NCBI RefSeq assembly: GCF_010093535.1 | Contig: NW_022985201.1 | Span: 310,623-374,622, forward strand | Direction of reading: 5' to 3' | Origin: Lindgomyces ingoldianus | Lineage: Eukaryota; Ascomycota; Dothideomycetes; Pleosporales; Lindgomycetaceae | DNA: 64,000 nt | Shown: positions 22,908 through 35,424 of the stretch, piece after piece | Layout of the letters: the number at the start of each line of letters is the position of its first letter | Numbering within the stretch: position 1 is the stretch's first letter | Notes under the pieces: model-generated | The model's input: only the letters and a program-made list of their open reading frames with translations | What the model was told of the DNA's origin: nothing | The model's database searches: none | Program-made: the position numbers and the translations under genes

Positions 22908-23503
22908 TGTTATAATTCTTACTCTAATAAAATAATATTTTAGAAGCACTGCAGCCTATGTAGTTGTTAGTAGGAGAGGGGAAGAACTTAGCCTAATTAG
23001 GTGTACAGTCTGTTAAGCAGAGTGCGGGAGAGGTGGAGGTATAGAAGGCAGGTTGTGGTTTAGCCTAGCGGCTGTATAGGGAGCTAGCAAACCTAATCTA
23101 GATAGATAAGAAAGGAGGTATCTATAGTGCAAGATATATAAGGCAGTAATTATTCTCTTTAGAAAGGTTTTAATGCCTCTTAGTCTATTAAGTAGGTAAA
23201 GACTAAATAGTAATTATAACCTTCTAACTATAGTTGTAATTAAGACTATATACTTGGGGTTTACATGCTCTGCATGCTTGCATGCTTGTTTCCTTGTAGC
23301 CTGCATAGCCTGCAAGCCTGCATAGCTTGCTAGCTTATTAGATAGTGCATTCTGCTAGGCTTTTGTCTAAAAGCCAGAGCCATTCCTTATCTGTCCTGTC
23401 ACGTGATTCATTCAACGCAGGGCTAAGCGTTTTCCATCTAACGTCGCTAGGGCTGTGTGGGACAGCTAATTAGGTCATTACAGCTTGTCTGTTGGCCGTA
23501 ACA
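22908..23503 (-). repeat. 5' LTR of element A (right)
   Basis: 596 bp partner of 559-1,153. Its inner 150 bases (23,350-23,503) retain TCACGTGATTCATTC-type sequence that is ATTACATAATTTATT in the left copy. The right target duplication GATAC follows at 23,504-23,508. Confidence 0.9.
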
Positions 23504-23508
23504 GATAC

Positions 23509-26500
23509 TTGTATAATAAACTAGTAAAGATAACCTACATGTCTAGAACAATACTATAAAAGAAAGTTAACCTTACTTTTTTAGTAGACTGTCTTAATAT
23601 GTTAACAAATCTCTTTTAAGTATAATAAACTTTATATGTAGTAAATACCCTTGTCTTTATGTGTATAAAAAAGTATAGTCTATTTAACTTTATAAAAAAC
23701 TTTAAAAGCTAGACATAACAGGATTTTAACAACTTATCTTATGTGTTTAGGTAAGAGCTTCTCTATGCTCTAGCTAAGCACAGGATCTATTCTGTAGAAA
23801 AGAGATGCTGTACATAGGCTAAAAAGCTAGCAGGTGTTGTAAACTAGCAGTACACTATAAGCTCTATATAAAGAAGAAAAGGAAAGAATATAAAAGAATA
23901 AAAAATAAAGTAAGGCAGGCATATAACTTAACTTATAACAGAAAAAGTTACTAGTGTCTGTATGTGTGTATAGCTAAATTAAGTTACCTAAAACAGTTAG
24001 CTATCTAGCCTGTGCGTTAGAGGCTATGTGTACTTAAAAGCCCTTTTTCTTTATATAAAAAGAGAGGGCAGTAGTTAATAACAAGAAGATCTTTATCTAC
24101 TTACTTTGTCACAGGCTGTACGCTTAGCGTACAGCTGCATATCCACCTACCACGTGCGTAGCTACGCAGAGAAGAGACCTACTACTAGATGCGTAGCCAT
24201 CTAGAGGAGTGAGCTAACTAACGAAAGACATATAAAATATTAAAAAATAACAAGTGTAATAATATAAAAGTTAAAATAAACACTAAAAAAAAAGAAGCTC
24301 TTTAATATAATAAAAAGCTATTAAACCTTAGTTACATAAAATATATATATAGTACCTTTAAAAAAAAGAAAGAGTCCTTTTAAAAGTAACAGACTACCTC
24401 TAAGTAAAAAATTAAAAAATAGCTTAAGAAAAAAGCCTGTTTAAACTATAAAAAAGTAGGCTACTTTTATTAAAAATATCTAGACTCTAGAAACCTAGAG
24501 AATAAAAATAAAAAACTAGCTATAAAAGTTATACACGTAGAAAAAGGCCTAATGTTAGAAAAAATCTATAACAGTCTTAATAAATAACTTCACTAGAGAT
24601 ATAAAGCTAATTATAAACTACTAAACTGTCTTAGGAATTACTAGAAGGTAAAAGTGTAGGATAACTATAGAGTCCTCTACGTAATTAAACAAGCTGCTGT
24701 TTTTAAAAAATAGTGTAACTTAATATAAGTTATAAACTACATTAACAACATAAAATAAAAGAAGAATAAATTCCTCTTAAAATAACTAATAATAGGCATA
24801 CCTATAAAAAAGCTTGCCTACTAATTCTATTATAGTAAATGTTAGAAATGTAGAGATATCTATAACTAAAACTATTATAAAAAGAAGTATTACAAGGTAC
24901 ACATTAATAATAATATAAAAATGTATAAAGTTATTTTAAATATTACTAAAGTACACTAACATCCTAAATAAAACTAAGAAATAGAAGTTTTTTTAGAAAA
25001 TTTTATATAAGAGAGAAGGCGTAGGCTAGTTAAGCACACCTTTTTAAACTCTACGCTCTTATTAGAAAAAGTTTAGAACATTACCCCTAGCACTTATAAT
25101 AACTAGAAAGGAACTTAAAACTTAATAACTTAATTAGTATTATGTTTCTTATAAAAGTAAGTAATATAAAAAATCTAAATATTAATATAAAGCACATTCT
25201 TTTTAAATTATAAAGATAAAAGAGTACCTTAGATAGACACAGGTACAGCTAATACTAGTCTATATAAACCTAAAAGAATGCCTATTTGAATAGTACCTAT
25301 GCACTAACTAGTACTGTGTGCAGCACTAGCCTATAAAACACTAGGCAGGATAGTAGCTGCAATTAAGTAAAGAAAATAATATAAGTAACAAAACTTTAGA
25401 AAAAATAGTAACAGAATGTAAAATGCTATATTGCCTTTACTACAGCGTAGGTCTAGATTATAAATAAAAAGCATAGATAAACTATAAAAATAATAAAAGC
25501 TGCGTTTTCTACTACTTTTAGTAGAAAGCATATTAACAGAATAACTAGCTTCCCTAGCACTATTAAGTTAAAGAGAAAAACTGCTTACTTAAAGACTGTA
25601 TAATCTAAGAACACTAGCAGTATAGAATCTAGACAGACTAGATAAGTGTATAAGAATAAGACATAGAAAACATTAAGCCTAATAAAACATTAGACTATAG
25701 AGAAATCTACTATAATACTAAAGTTCTAGTAATAGTAGAATAAAAAGTTAGCAGAAGTCTTACTACAAAGTTTACTTTTAAAAGAAAAAAAGAATTACAC
25801 TAATTAATAGTAAATGCATGTTTACAGCTATTAACTTTAATCAAGTTAACTAATAAAACATACTATATAAAGTAAAAAAGAATCTTTTTAAAGTTTTCTT
25901 AGTAAACGCCTTTTTAATTAAATTTAGAGAAGGCTATATATAATTAGAGACAGTTAAATTAGAATTATAAACTAAAGATATGTATAACTAGAGATTCTTA
26001 AGCATTTTACTCTTTAAGAGAAAATATTAAGCAATACTTAGCTACAACTAGTTATATAAGCATAACTTAAAAATTAACTAGAAGAACATAACTATCTAGA
26101 CCTCTAAGCAACATGCTACTATAACCTAGTTAGCATGCTATAAAGGCAATTGCCTAGCACATAAACAGGTAAAATAAGAAGCTAGTTAGTATCTAAGGAA
26201 ATAAAAACTAAAAAAAAATCTTACTAAAAACTAAAAGCCTGCGCTATTTAAATAATAAAAAAATAACTTAAAAAAACTACACTTAAGAAACTACTTAATA
26301 ATAAAGAAATAAAATAGGTAGAAATATACTGTTTAGCAGAGCAAACAGAACATGTAATCTTTAAAAAGTATAGCAATTATTAAGATATATTTAAGACACC
26401 TAAAGATCTAGAAGAACTTCTACTACACTAACTATAGAACTACTCTATAAACTTAAAGCTAAACCTACAGCTAAAGATACACAAGCTAAGACCTCTTACA

Positions 26501-27518
26501 AAGGTTTAAAAAAAAGCTCTATAAAAATATGTAGATAAAATGCTTGTAAGAGAGCACATATAAAAAAGTAAAAGCCTTATAGCATTAGCAGTAGTATTTA
26601 TAAAAAAGAAGAAAGAAAAAATAAGAGTCTACTAGAACTACTAAACCTTTAATAAAAATACTATTTAAGATTAGTTTTTATTGCTTATTATATAAGACAT
26701 TATAAATTAGCTCTATAGAACTAAGCACTATATAAAGTTTAACATACAGAATAAATTTAATAAGATAAGAATAAAAAAAAGGCTATAAGTAGATAACAGC
26801 TTTTTAAACTCTAAGATGCTTTTATAAGCTTCTTATTATGCTATTTAGACTAACTAACACCTTAGCTACTTTCTAATAAGTAATTAACACTGCACTTAAC
26901 CTATATCTAGACATCTTTGTACTAGTATACCTAGATAATGTTTTTATCTACACTAAAGGCAATAAGCTAGACTACATAACAAAAGTAAAACTAGTACTAG
27001 ACTAGCTATAAAAGTATAGACTCTACTTATAACTATTAAAATATAAATTTAATGTATAAGAAACTAAGTACTTTAAGTTTATTATTAATAAAAAAAGGTA
27101 ATAAAATAGCTAACACCTGTAAGTGTAAAAAAAGTTAAAGGATTTTTAAGCTTAATAGGATACATATAACATATAATTAAAAACTACTTAAAAATTACAC
27201 TACTCTTTATAGACGCAACTATAAAAGAAGAACTATACCTAAAGTTTGTCTAGAATCTCTAGATAAAGAAAGCCTTTTAAGAACTTAAAAAGATAATAAC
27301 TAGTAAGCTAGTAATATAGATGTATAATCTAACACTAGAAACTAAGCTATATATAGATGCATTATAAAGAGCTAAAGAAGCAGTGTTCCTCTAGAAGCAA
27401 GAAAACAGAAGATAGCACCTAGTAGTATACTATTTAGTAAAATTCTCTCCCTTTAAGCAGAAGTACAGCATCCTAGACAAAAAACTAAAAGTAATAGTAA
27501 ATGCGCTAAGAGTATAGA
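23509..27518 (+). mobile_element. Ty3/gypsy element L, plus strand, truncated
   Basis: Continuation of the host element split by A. The plus strand shows a gag zinc-knuckle remnant at about 24,435-24,478, an RT Y-L-D-N near 26,925-26,945 (YLDD with D to N), and an RNase H piece with K-Q-K-Y-S-I-L-D-K-K-L near 27,455-27,490. B2 interrupts it at 27,518. No right-hand continuation was found, so its end was lost. All frames are stopped by TAA and TAG. A higher-GC patch at 24,105-24,235 resembles the tandem repeat at 1-335. Confidence 0.8.
24435..24478 (+). pseudogene. Gag zinc-knuckle remnant of element L
   Basis: Reads A-C-L-N-Y-K-K-V-G-Y-F-Y-stop-K-Y. The CCHC pattern (C-x2-C-x4-H-x4-C) is recognisable, with three ligands turned to tyrosine: TGT to TAT twice and CAT to TAT. 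Both changes are RIP type. Confidence 0.65.
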
Positions 27519-28119
27519 TGTTACAATCCCTGCTTCGTGGAAGCACGCGGGTCGATGTTATCCCTAGGGGTAGGGCGAAAGGCAAGGGGCCGACGGTAGG
27601 GTGTACAGTCCTACGTAATGGCTAATAGGCTGATGGAGTAGAGTAGGGCGACTAGATTGTGGTTTGTCCCTAGTAACAGCAGTATAGAGGCTAGGTTAAA
27701 CAGTCCTGTTAGACAGAATTAGAGGTATATATGTTGCAAAATATATAAATAGTATTACAGTTTATTATAAAGCTAGAATGCTACTTAGTTTATGTAAAAA
27801 TAAACTAAATGTTAAACACACCTTTTAAAAGTTTATTTAGAGTAAAACTATATACATGTTTAATAGTGCTAAGAACAAGTTAGCGTAAGTTCCTGTAAGC
27901 TCTTACTATTATTCCTTTAGTAAGCTTGTTAGAACTTGTAGGAACTCTCTTAGTAAGCCTAGCCTACTTGCTTATTAGACAACACATTCCTCTATAATCT
28001 TAGGCAGCTGCGCTGCCTCTACGTCTTCTAATTAGTCTGTAAACAAGCTCTGTCCTAACATAGCTAGATTATAGAACACTGCAGGTAGGGTTATGTTAGT
28101 CTAACTATAGACTGTAACA
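27519..28119 (-). repeat. 3' LTR of B2 (left)
   Basis: B-family LTR, the least mutated at its start (TGTTACAATCCCTGCTTCGT, with GGGTCGATG and GGGCCGACGG retained) and more AT-rich in its middle. Confidence 0.88.
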
Positions 28120-28378
28120 CGCTGCCTCCTCTTCTAAGCAGCGTTCTTACTGCTTTGTCTACATAACTATGTTAGTAAAAGTTTGTTTATAAAGTAAGTG
28201 CCTACTTACATAAAGGCGCTTATAATACTTATCTTTTTTACACTAAATAGCTTAGCAGTTTTATTTATTCTACTATTTTTATACTATTTACTGTTTTAAT
28301 TCTTTTTATTAGACAAAAATAAGGCCTTACAACACTTACTAGTTATTAGGGTTATTTTACATGTTAACTCTATCCTTA

Positions 28379-28800
28379 GATAAGTGTGTTAAGTGTGTAA
28401 AGAAGAATAACTAGTGCAACACCTTTATTTTTAACACTGCGTAGAATTGCCTAGAGAGAGAAAGAGTAAGACGTTTTTAGTCTACTAAGGCAGTAAAAGC
28501 TTGCTAGCAAGAGCTTATAAATAAGCAAGTATTATAAGTTATAGCATAAGCTTGCCTAGCAAAGAAATTCCTAGAGGAGGTAAAAAAAGATAAAAGAGGT
28601 AATAGAAAGAGAGTGTTCTAGATAAGATTATATCTAAAAATTACTAGATCTGCTAAAGGCGCGCTATGTAAAGTATTTAAAAAGAGACTTTTTTTTCTTA
28701 AACAAGATAGAAGCTTTTAAGGCTAAAGTAAAAAGTTGCTTACCTTCTTAACTTTTTTCTACTAGCACTTGTCTCTAAAGGCTGCTGCTATCTAGTAATA
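28379..28800 (+). pseudogene. Antisense C-x2-C-x6-C ORF of B2 (broken)
   Basis: Plus-strand L-D-K-C-V-K-C-V-K-K-N-N-stop-C-N-T-F, same place and spacing as in B1. The three cysteines are kept; the codon before the third is TAG. The frame is interrupted repeatedly after that. Confidence 0.55.
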
Positions 28801-29748
28801 ACATAGTTATTCCTTTTAAGATAGATGCCTTATTACCTAGCTAGTTTCTATTAGGCAAGCTTAAAAGTACTTCTATACTAACTACTACGCGTTCCTTAGA
28901 TTCTTAGCTAGTTTCTAAGTGCTTTTACTAGTAAGCTATTTTTTTATTTTATAAAAAATTCTTTTTTATTTTTTTAGTTATTAATAATTTGTTTTACTTT
29001 ATATTTTATTTCTGCATTGTTTTATTTTATGTTAATAAAGGAATTTCTTTAAATGCTTTTTCTAGTTTTAAGACATAAAACTACAGGTGTATCTTTATGT
29101 GTAGAGGAAGCTTTAGCTTACAGTTGTCTTATTAAGTTTATAGAACTTTATATAGTCTAATCCTTCTTTCTGCTAGCTTTCTAGAGGGTTAGAGTATTTT
29201 AAAGTTCTAAGTTTTAAGATATACATAGTCTCTAGGGTAGATGTCTATTCTAGGTTCTCTTATCTAATCTGCATATTATTTTATTGTTTTCTAACCAGAT
29301 CTAGCTTTAATTACTAATTTCTAGTGTATGTTTTATAGGTTTAATAGACAGTTAATTAATTCTAGTAAGTCTATAGGCTAATTTCTATAAAGTGTATAAT
29401 AGAGGTAATAACTAAAATTAGCTTTATATAGGGTTTTCTTAGTTGTAGCGGATTCTACTATGTTAATAGTAAACTATGCTATTAAAAGCTATTCTGCCTA
29501 GTTATTTTAGCTAAAGAATATATACTATCTTAAGTATCTATCTACTTCTGCGTTTATCTGTTTAGTTTGTTTATCTATTTATAGATAATACACTATAGAT
29601 AGCTTATGTGCTATGCCTAAGTGCCTTATAGCAGCTTTCTAGAATTTACTAGTAAATAGCTTATCTCTATTAAAGATAATAATTAAGAGGCATTTATGCA
29701 CTAAAACTATGTTTTGTTTAAGTTTATATATAAATTCTTTAGCTGTTA

Positions 29749-31609
29749 ACGTACCTAACGGGTTGGCTGGCTACACGGGTTAGCCGGCTACTTTTGCTAA
29801 GCCCCTACTAAAACCACCCTATTCTAGCGCAAAACAGCCCACTTTAGCCCTATATAAAGCAATATAACATAAGATATTATTTAAAGTCTACTTTTGCTAC
29901 TTACTTATATATACATAAGTTATGCTTAGTCTAATTACACTACCTACATTACTTTTAACTTAGCTTACCTTCTTTAGCGCGCACTTGTGTCTTTAGCTTC
30001 TTTCTATTACTACGCGCTTTAAACTTCTTTAAAGTAGTTAAACAAGCCTTATTTTTAACTATTAAAGTCTTTTTTACCTATATTTACTTTCTTTTATGTA
30101 ATCTATGTTATGTGGCAGCCTTATTTACTGCTTAAAGCTTTATAATCTTTTTTTATGTTAACACTAGCTTATGCATAATAATTGCTGCCCTTTTTAAGAC
30201 TTTTTTAAAAGCCTTTACTATAAATATTAGTAAACTATTTATATGCCTTTAAATTTTTACCTTTATAAGCATTAATTACAACCTAAATTTAAAAGTATTA
30301 CTTAAAGTTTATAACTACTAGGGCTTATTATTAATAAGTAGTAGTAGTAATAGAGTACATAACTAGATGTTAAAGGCTATTTTAACTTATTCTAAGTTAA
30401 ATAAAACTAAACTAGCGCTTTAAAACTCTTTTTAAATATTACTAGAAGTAATTACTACATTATAAGTGTGTATAAAGCATAGTAAGAACTTAAGTTTTAT
30501 AATATAAGTAATTTAGTTACATATAAGATCTTTAGCTTAGCGCTTATACACTTTTTTTAAAGAGGTAAAACAACCTACATTAAGAGGCTATAAAAAGTGT
30601 AATAAGTATAAAAGCATATAGATAGTAATAATTTTATTCTTTTTATAGTACTACTAAAAATTAAGTAAGTTATAGCTTTTATAGCTATTAATAATAAAAA
30701 GCTAATAAGCGCTTATAACTTTTTTTATATACTTATTAAAGTGCTTTAATTACTACAGCTTAAGCTTATTTATTATCTAGCTATTTTTAGAGACTATAAT
30801 AACTTAGTTCTAAAGTAAATTCTTTTTTTTATACTAAGCAGAGAGGTAATAGCAGCCTTTAAAGATAATAAAAAGTAGAATAGCTTACCTTATTATGTTA
30901 AGGCTTTAAATAACTATTATTTACTTTTTATTACTTTACTATATTACCTTTAGCTATTTTTATCTTTTTAAAGCTATAATAACTGCTTTAGTTAATATCT
31001 AGCCTATTATAAAGCTTAACTTATTAAAGTTATATATGTCTTTATTCTAAATACTATACTTAGCTTTTATATTAGCTACTAGGTAAAACTAGCCTTAGAT
31101 AACCTCTAGATCTTTATAAAGTGCTCTTTTATAATAATACTTATAATTAAACTTTATTATAAACTTAGGGCAGTGCTTAACCTATATACTAGGCTAGTTT
31201 AAGCTAACTTAGCCTAGATTACACTCTGCGCGTAAGAAATTAGCTATATTAGCTATAGCTATAAGCTTAAAAAGAAATCTATGTATAATAAGCTTAAGTA
31301 TGTACTTAATAGCTACCTTTTTTTAAGCTTAGTTAGATTTCTTAATTTAGGCTAGTATTCTACTTGTAAAGGCTATCTAGCGCGTTAATTACTTAGTATT
31401 ATGTAAAAGACATTATAAATAGCTACAGCGTGTTATAAAAAAAGTTTTAAGTCTTATTTAAAAGCTTAAAGAGTAAGCTGTATTTAACATTTTTTAGAAG
31501 ATTTAATCTAGTGTTGTTATTAAGGCATTATGTAGATAGGTAGAGTTTAGTAGGGGCTTAGCAAAAGTGGCCAGCTAACCTGTGTGGCCGGCTAACCTGT
31601 TAGGTACGT
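29749..31609 (-). mobile_element. pogo/Fot1-like DNA transposon D1, RIP-inactivated
   Basis: 1,861 bp with TIRs starting ACGTACCTAACGGGTTGGC, flanked by TA. The minus strand carries a degraded DDE transposase. An N-terminal helix-turn-helix (I-A-N-I-A-N) lies near 31,230. The K-Y-S-I-Q-N-K-D-I-Y-N-F motif (31,030-31,075) precedes the first catalytic region. P-L-N-V-G-C-F lies near 30,560-30,600, matching the Q-P-L-D-V-G-x-F motif of pogo/Fot1 enzymes. Many stops. Nested in B2. Confidence 0.85.
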
Positions 31610-33056
31610 TATAGTTTTTTCTAATAGCTATATATATAGAAAATTTTATAGTCTTATTAAGAGCTATAGTTATTATGTTACATATCCTTTCTATGCTAAG
31701 TTCTCTTAACAGAGGAAGTCTAGTTATAAAATCTATAGTTATTATTATTTATAACTGTGTTAAAGCTTTAATTATTTAACAGTATCTATATATTTTATGC
31801 CTTTAAAGGTTGTTCTTATTACAGATGTTGCATTCTTTAAAAACTTTAGTGCATAACTATTTTACTTTAAGTATTAGCTAAAAAATAGCAGCCTTTAGCT
31901 TCTTTTAAAGAGCGCTAATCTCTAGGTGTTTAAACATTAGAGATTTATAGTATTTATAGACTATGTTTTTCTATCTTTATTTAATTACTGTAAGCGCACA
32001 GAGTTCTTTTATAAGCCTAGGTCTGTTGTACACTAAGCCTTCTTTTATTTCTTTAAAAAGAATAAACTTTTTAGTTCTTTTTTTAAATCTCTTAAAGCAG
32101 TTAGGCTTATAGCTAAGTGTATTAGCCTACTAGTTCTAAGCTCTAAAAACATACTTAATAATGTAGTTAAACTAGGCAAGTTCTATTACTTATTATACAT
32201 GCATTAGTAACAGCTTCTTTGTTATAAGAAACATAACTAGATTTACATAGTTAGTTATAATATTAAAACACTTTTTTATACTGTGTAATTCTGTTACTTA
32301 AACTTATACTACATTTAATATTACTTTTAATTCTTTGTTAGGTATGCTGTAGTCTACTTTAAGTTCTAAAAATTTTGCTAAATAGTATGCTACTAGATGC
32401 TATTTTCTGTTTTTCTATTTAAAATAAAAGGCTGCGCTGCTTACTCTTAGAAACGCATTTATATAGATCTTTATATCTAGTTGTAGATTGTACATCTATA
32501 ATACTAGTTTAATAGTTATAGCTTATTTTAGTTCTTTAAAGGTGTTGTTTATTTATAGAGTCTAAACAAATTTTATAATTACCTTTTCTTTAGTAGTAGT
32601 GTTAGTTAGGGGTAAAGTAATCTTTATATAATTCTTAATTATTTGTTTAACATATTCTAATAGTCCTAGAAATTCTTTAACTTCCTTAACTATAGTAGGT
32701 TTTAGCTAGGTGTTCTCTCTACTAGCAATTATTAGTGCTGTAAGAAGCGCTTCTGCAGAACATGCACTGTCTGTAGTTCTATTATAGAGTAAGGGCTTTC
32801 CTGCTAACTGCTAGCCCTAGGAGCAGGGTTCTAGGTTGCTTCTGTGTAGGTTCTAGAACTTTAAAGGCAGCACTTTAGCCTAGTCTATAAAGCTTTTAAT
32901 TATAGATTTTTATAAAGAACTTCTATTACTTTTTTTTCTATAATATTATATTTTACTTTAGCTATTTATTATACTATGTTAAATGTTGCATAGTTGTTAC
33001 TAATATTTATTTAGTAAAGTAATACTACACACTTTTTAAAGTAATTATGTTATTAT

Positions 33057-33420
33057 TGTAACGGCGCAGGCAAGACAATGGGTCCGAATGCGGTGGGAAT
33101 CCACTCAGAGGCATATAGGAGTGCGTGGGGACTCTGAACCTAGGAATGCTATTAACACCTATAGGCCTTGTACAAAAGGATATTAAAAAACTACTAAGCT
33201 AGCTACAGGGGTAAGGTGCAACTAAATACATAAAGGAATAAGGGTACAGCAGGGGGCAGGGCAGAGTTAGGGCTAGGTTAAGGTTAGGGCTAATATAAGA
33301 GCCTTTTAGAGGTTTTAGGTAACCTAAGATAATTTATAAAAATTAAGTTAAAGTTAAAGCTAATATAAGAACCCTTTAGATAAGTTTTAAATAACCTAAG
33401 ATAAAATAAAAATTATTACA
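33057..33420 (-). repeat. LTR-F1
   Basis: 364 bp. The first 60 bases are GC-balanced (CGGCGCAGGCAAGAC, GGTCCGAATGCGG). The last part has two tandem units of about 75 bp built on GCTAATAYARGRNCCYTTTAG, both AT-shifted. Homologous to F2 (34,834-35,217) and F3 (39,024-41,870). Confidence 0.8.
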
Positions 33421-34833
33421 CTACCCCCTCTTTTATAGACTAATAGTCTCTATTAGTAGTAATTATAGTATAAAGTATTACTGTTATGTTCTTTACATTC
33501 TTAAACTAAAACTAGTTTAATTTAGCTAGGTGTCCTTACTAAGTATTCCTTTACACTACTAGCAGTGTCCTCTAAACTAAACACTACACATATAGTTATT
33601 AATTATTAGGGTAGCAAGTGTAGTTTATTAATTAGAGCTAATTTAAATAAAATAATAAAGTCTTTTTTATAAGTTCTTCTTTCTAAATTATATGCTGTAA
33701 GGTAGGCTACTATAGCTTTAAAAAAGTTTGCTTAGGTATGTTTAAAACTATAATTTAGTACCTATAAGCTAGAAAGAAGCTTCTTTTATAAGTAAAAAAA
33801 CTAATCTAACTAGGATACTTTTTTTTTTAATAGCTGCACTAATAAAGCGCGCTTTAAATGTAAGAAAAGCTTTCTTTTTATCTATTCTAAGAGTCTAGAA
33901 CACTTACTGTGCCTTAGTCTTTTTTTAACTAGTAATAAAATAAGCTTTAAGAGCTTTATTATATTCTTTACACTTTTAAACTAAAACTAGTTTAATTTAG
34001 CTAGGTATTCTAGCTCTAGATAATCCTTCGCAATACTAGCTATGTGTCTTTATATTAATGCTCTATGTGCACGCTTGCTCTAATAGTAATCTAAATTAAT
34101 ATCAAGTCTATTTATAATAAAAGCTTACTATTATTTAAATATAAGTTCTTTACTATTTATAAGAATCTTAATCTTAAGCATATATTTAGTAAGGTAGATT
34201 TACTAGGTCTAAGAGTTGCCTAAAAAGTCTTTTACACTTAGAGTAGTAAAAGTAGTATAGAGTGTTATTAAAAGTAATTTAGTAGTTAGCAGAAGTTAAC
34301 TAGTAGTTTTTAGCTAAATTAGCTGCTTAAGCTATGCTTATAATTAAGTAATCTAATTATTAATAGATATACTACTAAAGGTTAACTTTAAATTAGGTAA
34401 AAGTATAGCTTTAAATGCTACAGAAGCAGGTTTAGCTGTTAACATAAATTATTAATTAACTTTAAGAGGCTTACTTTAACTAAAGTGTATTTTAATTCTA
34501 GAATTAAAAGGTAGTAGTTAGTTAGACATTAGCAGTTGTCTTTAATTCTAATAAGTTATTAGTAGTCTTTAAGTTTCTACTTTAGCGCCTTTTTACAACT
34601 TTTTTAAAGGCAATTCTAATTATAGAGGATAGAAAGTTTTAAACCTAAAGGCTTTAGTTAACTAAAAGTTAATAAGATTTAGTCTATAAACTAAATAGTT
34701 TAATATAATAGTGTGTAAGTATTATAACTTAAACTAAATTAAACACGTCTTAGAGCTTAAATATAGTTTAATAAATAATTAGTATAATATTATAATAAAG
34801 CTATTACTAGCAAAAGTAAGTTTTTTAATATAA

Positions 34834-35217
34834 TGTAATAGCGCAGGCAAGATAATAGGTCTAAATGCAGTAGGAATCTACTTAGAGGTATATAGAAGTG
34901 CGTGGGGACTTAGAACCTAGGAATGCTATTAACACCTATAGGCCTTATATAAAAGAATATTAGAAAACTACTAAGCTAGCTATAAAGGCAAGGTGCAACT
35001 AAATACATAAGGGAATAGAGGTATAGTAGAGGGCAGAGCAGAGTTAGGGCTAGGTTAAGTTAGGGTTAGAGCTAATACAGGGTCCCTTTAGATAGGTTCT
35101 AGGTGACCTAAGATAGAGACAATTTATACAAATTAAGTTAGAGTTAGAGCTAATACAGAGACCCTTTAGATAGGTTATAGGCGACCTAAGATGGAACGAT
35201 TTATAAGAATTGTTACA
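34834..35217 (-). repeat. LTR-F2
   Basis: 384 bp, ending AATTGTTACA. It includes the two tandem units at about 35,058-35,217. It is the right LTR of F and adjoins a B-family LTR fragment. Confidence 0.75.
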
Positions 35218-35424
35218 ACTGTACAGCAAACTTGTTTAACTTGTGCGGGCTTATTCCACCTTCCTAGCCTGCTGTCTTATTAGACAACGCATTCTTCTGT
35301 AATCCTAGGCAGCTGCGCTGCCTCCGTGTCTTCTAATTAGTCCGTAAGCGGGCTCTGTCCCAACCCGGCTAGGTTGTGGAACACCGTAGGTGGAGTTACG
35401 CCGGTCCAACCATAGACTGTAACA
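35218..35424 (-). repeat. B-family LTR fragment
   Basis: Matches the terminal part of the B LTR (TTATTAGACAACGCATTC through ACTGTAACA) with very little RIP damage. Its first 50 bases are diverged. It joins LTR-F2 on the left and an F-type LTR end (35,425-35,510) on the right without target duplications, so it is part of a rearranged junction. Confidence 0.65.

Larger units (their letters stand above)
559..23503 (-). mobile_element. Ty3/gypsy LTR retrotransposon A, RIP-inactivated, with nested insertions
   Basis: Bounded by two LTRs (559-1,153 and 22,908-23,503) that start TGTTA and end TAACA, and by a 5-bp target duplication GATAC at 554-558 and 23,504-23,508. Coding direction is minus. Going down from the right LTR come a gag-like region, an aspartic-protease active site (D-S-K-C near 19,379-19,400), reverse transcriptase with YLDN instead of YLDD near 10,622-10,636, and integrase. 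A purine-rich tract on the minus strand abuts the left LTR. Removing copia K, gypsy B1 and palindrome C2 leaves about 7.55 kb, a normal gypsy length. All frames are broken by TAA and TAG stops. Confidence 0.9.
27519..33056 (-). mobile_element. Ty3/gypsy element B2, truncated, with internal deletion
   Basis: Left LTR 27,519-28,119 (601 bp), 3' LTR by orientation and clearly the B family. It is followed by the purine tract and the antisense ORF. The minus-strand integrase region is split by pogo D1 (29,749-31,609). At about 32,706 the sequence jumps from the position equivalent to B1 14,926 to that of B1 about 16,900, removing about 2 kb with the RT and protease. It stops at 33,056 where element F begins. 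No matching target duplication was found for the right end. Confidence 0.82.
33057..35217 (-). mobile_element. LTR element F, short internal region
   Basis: LTRs 33,057-33,420 and 34,834-35,217, TGTAA...TTACA, with a 1.4-kb internal region. A minus-strand purine tract (AAAAGAGGGGGTAG) abuts the left LTR, so it is minus oriented. The internal region contains two copies of a 45-bp block (33,490 and 33,964) and no readable pol domain, so it looks non-autonomous or deleted. The flanks do not show a matching 5-bp duplication. Contains TTAGGG-like tracts at 33,266-33,290. Confidence 0.7.

Noticed and set aside
25331..25531. 66-codon minus-strand frame in element L
   Set aside because: Antisense to the gag/pol remnant and made of AT-rich codons.
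33262..33295. Telomere-like TTAGGG tracts (also near 35,043-35,070)
   Set aside because: Only two or three degenerate units, located inside F-type LTRs, with no array or chromosome end.
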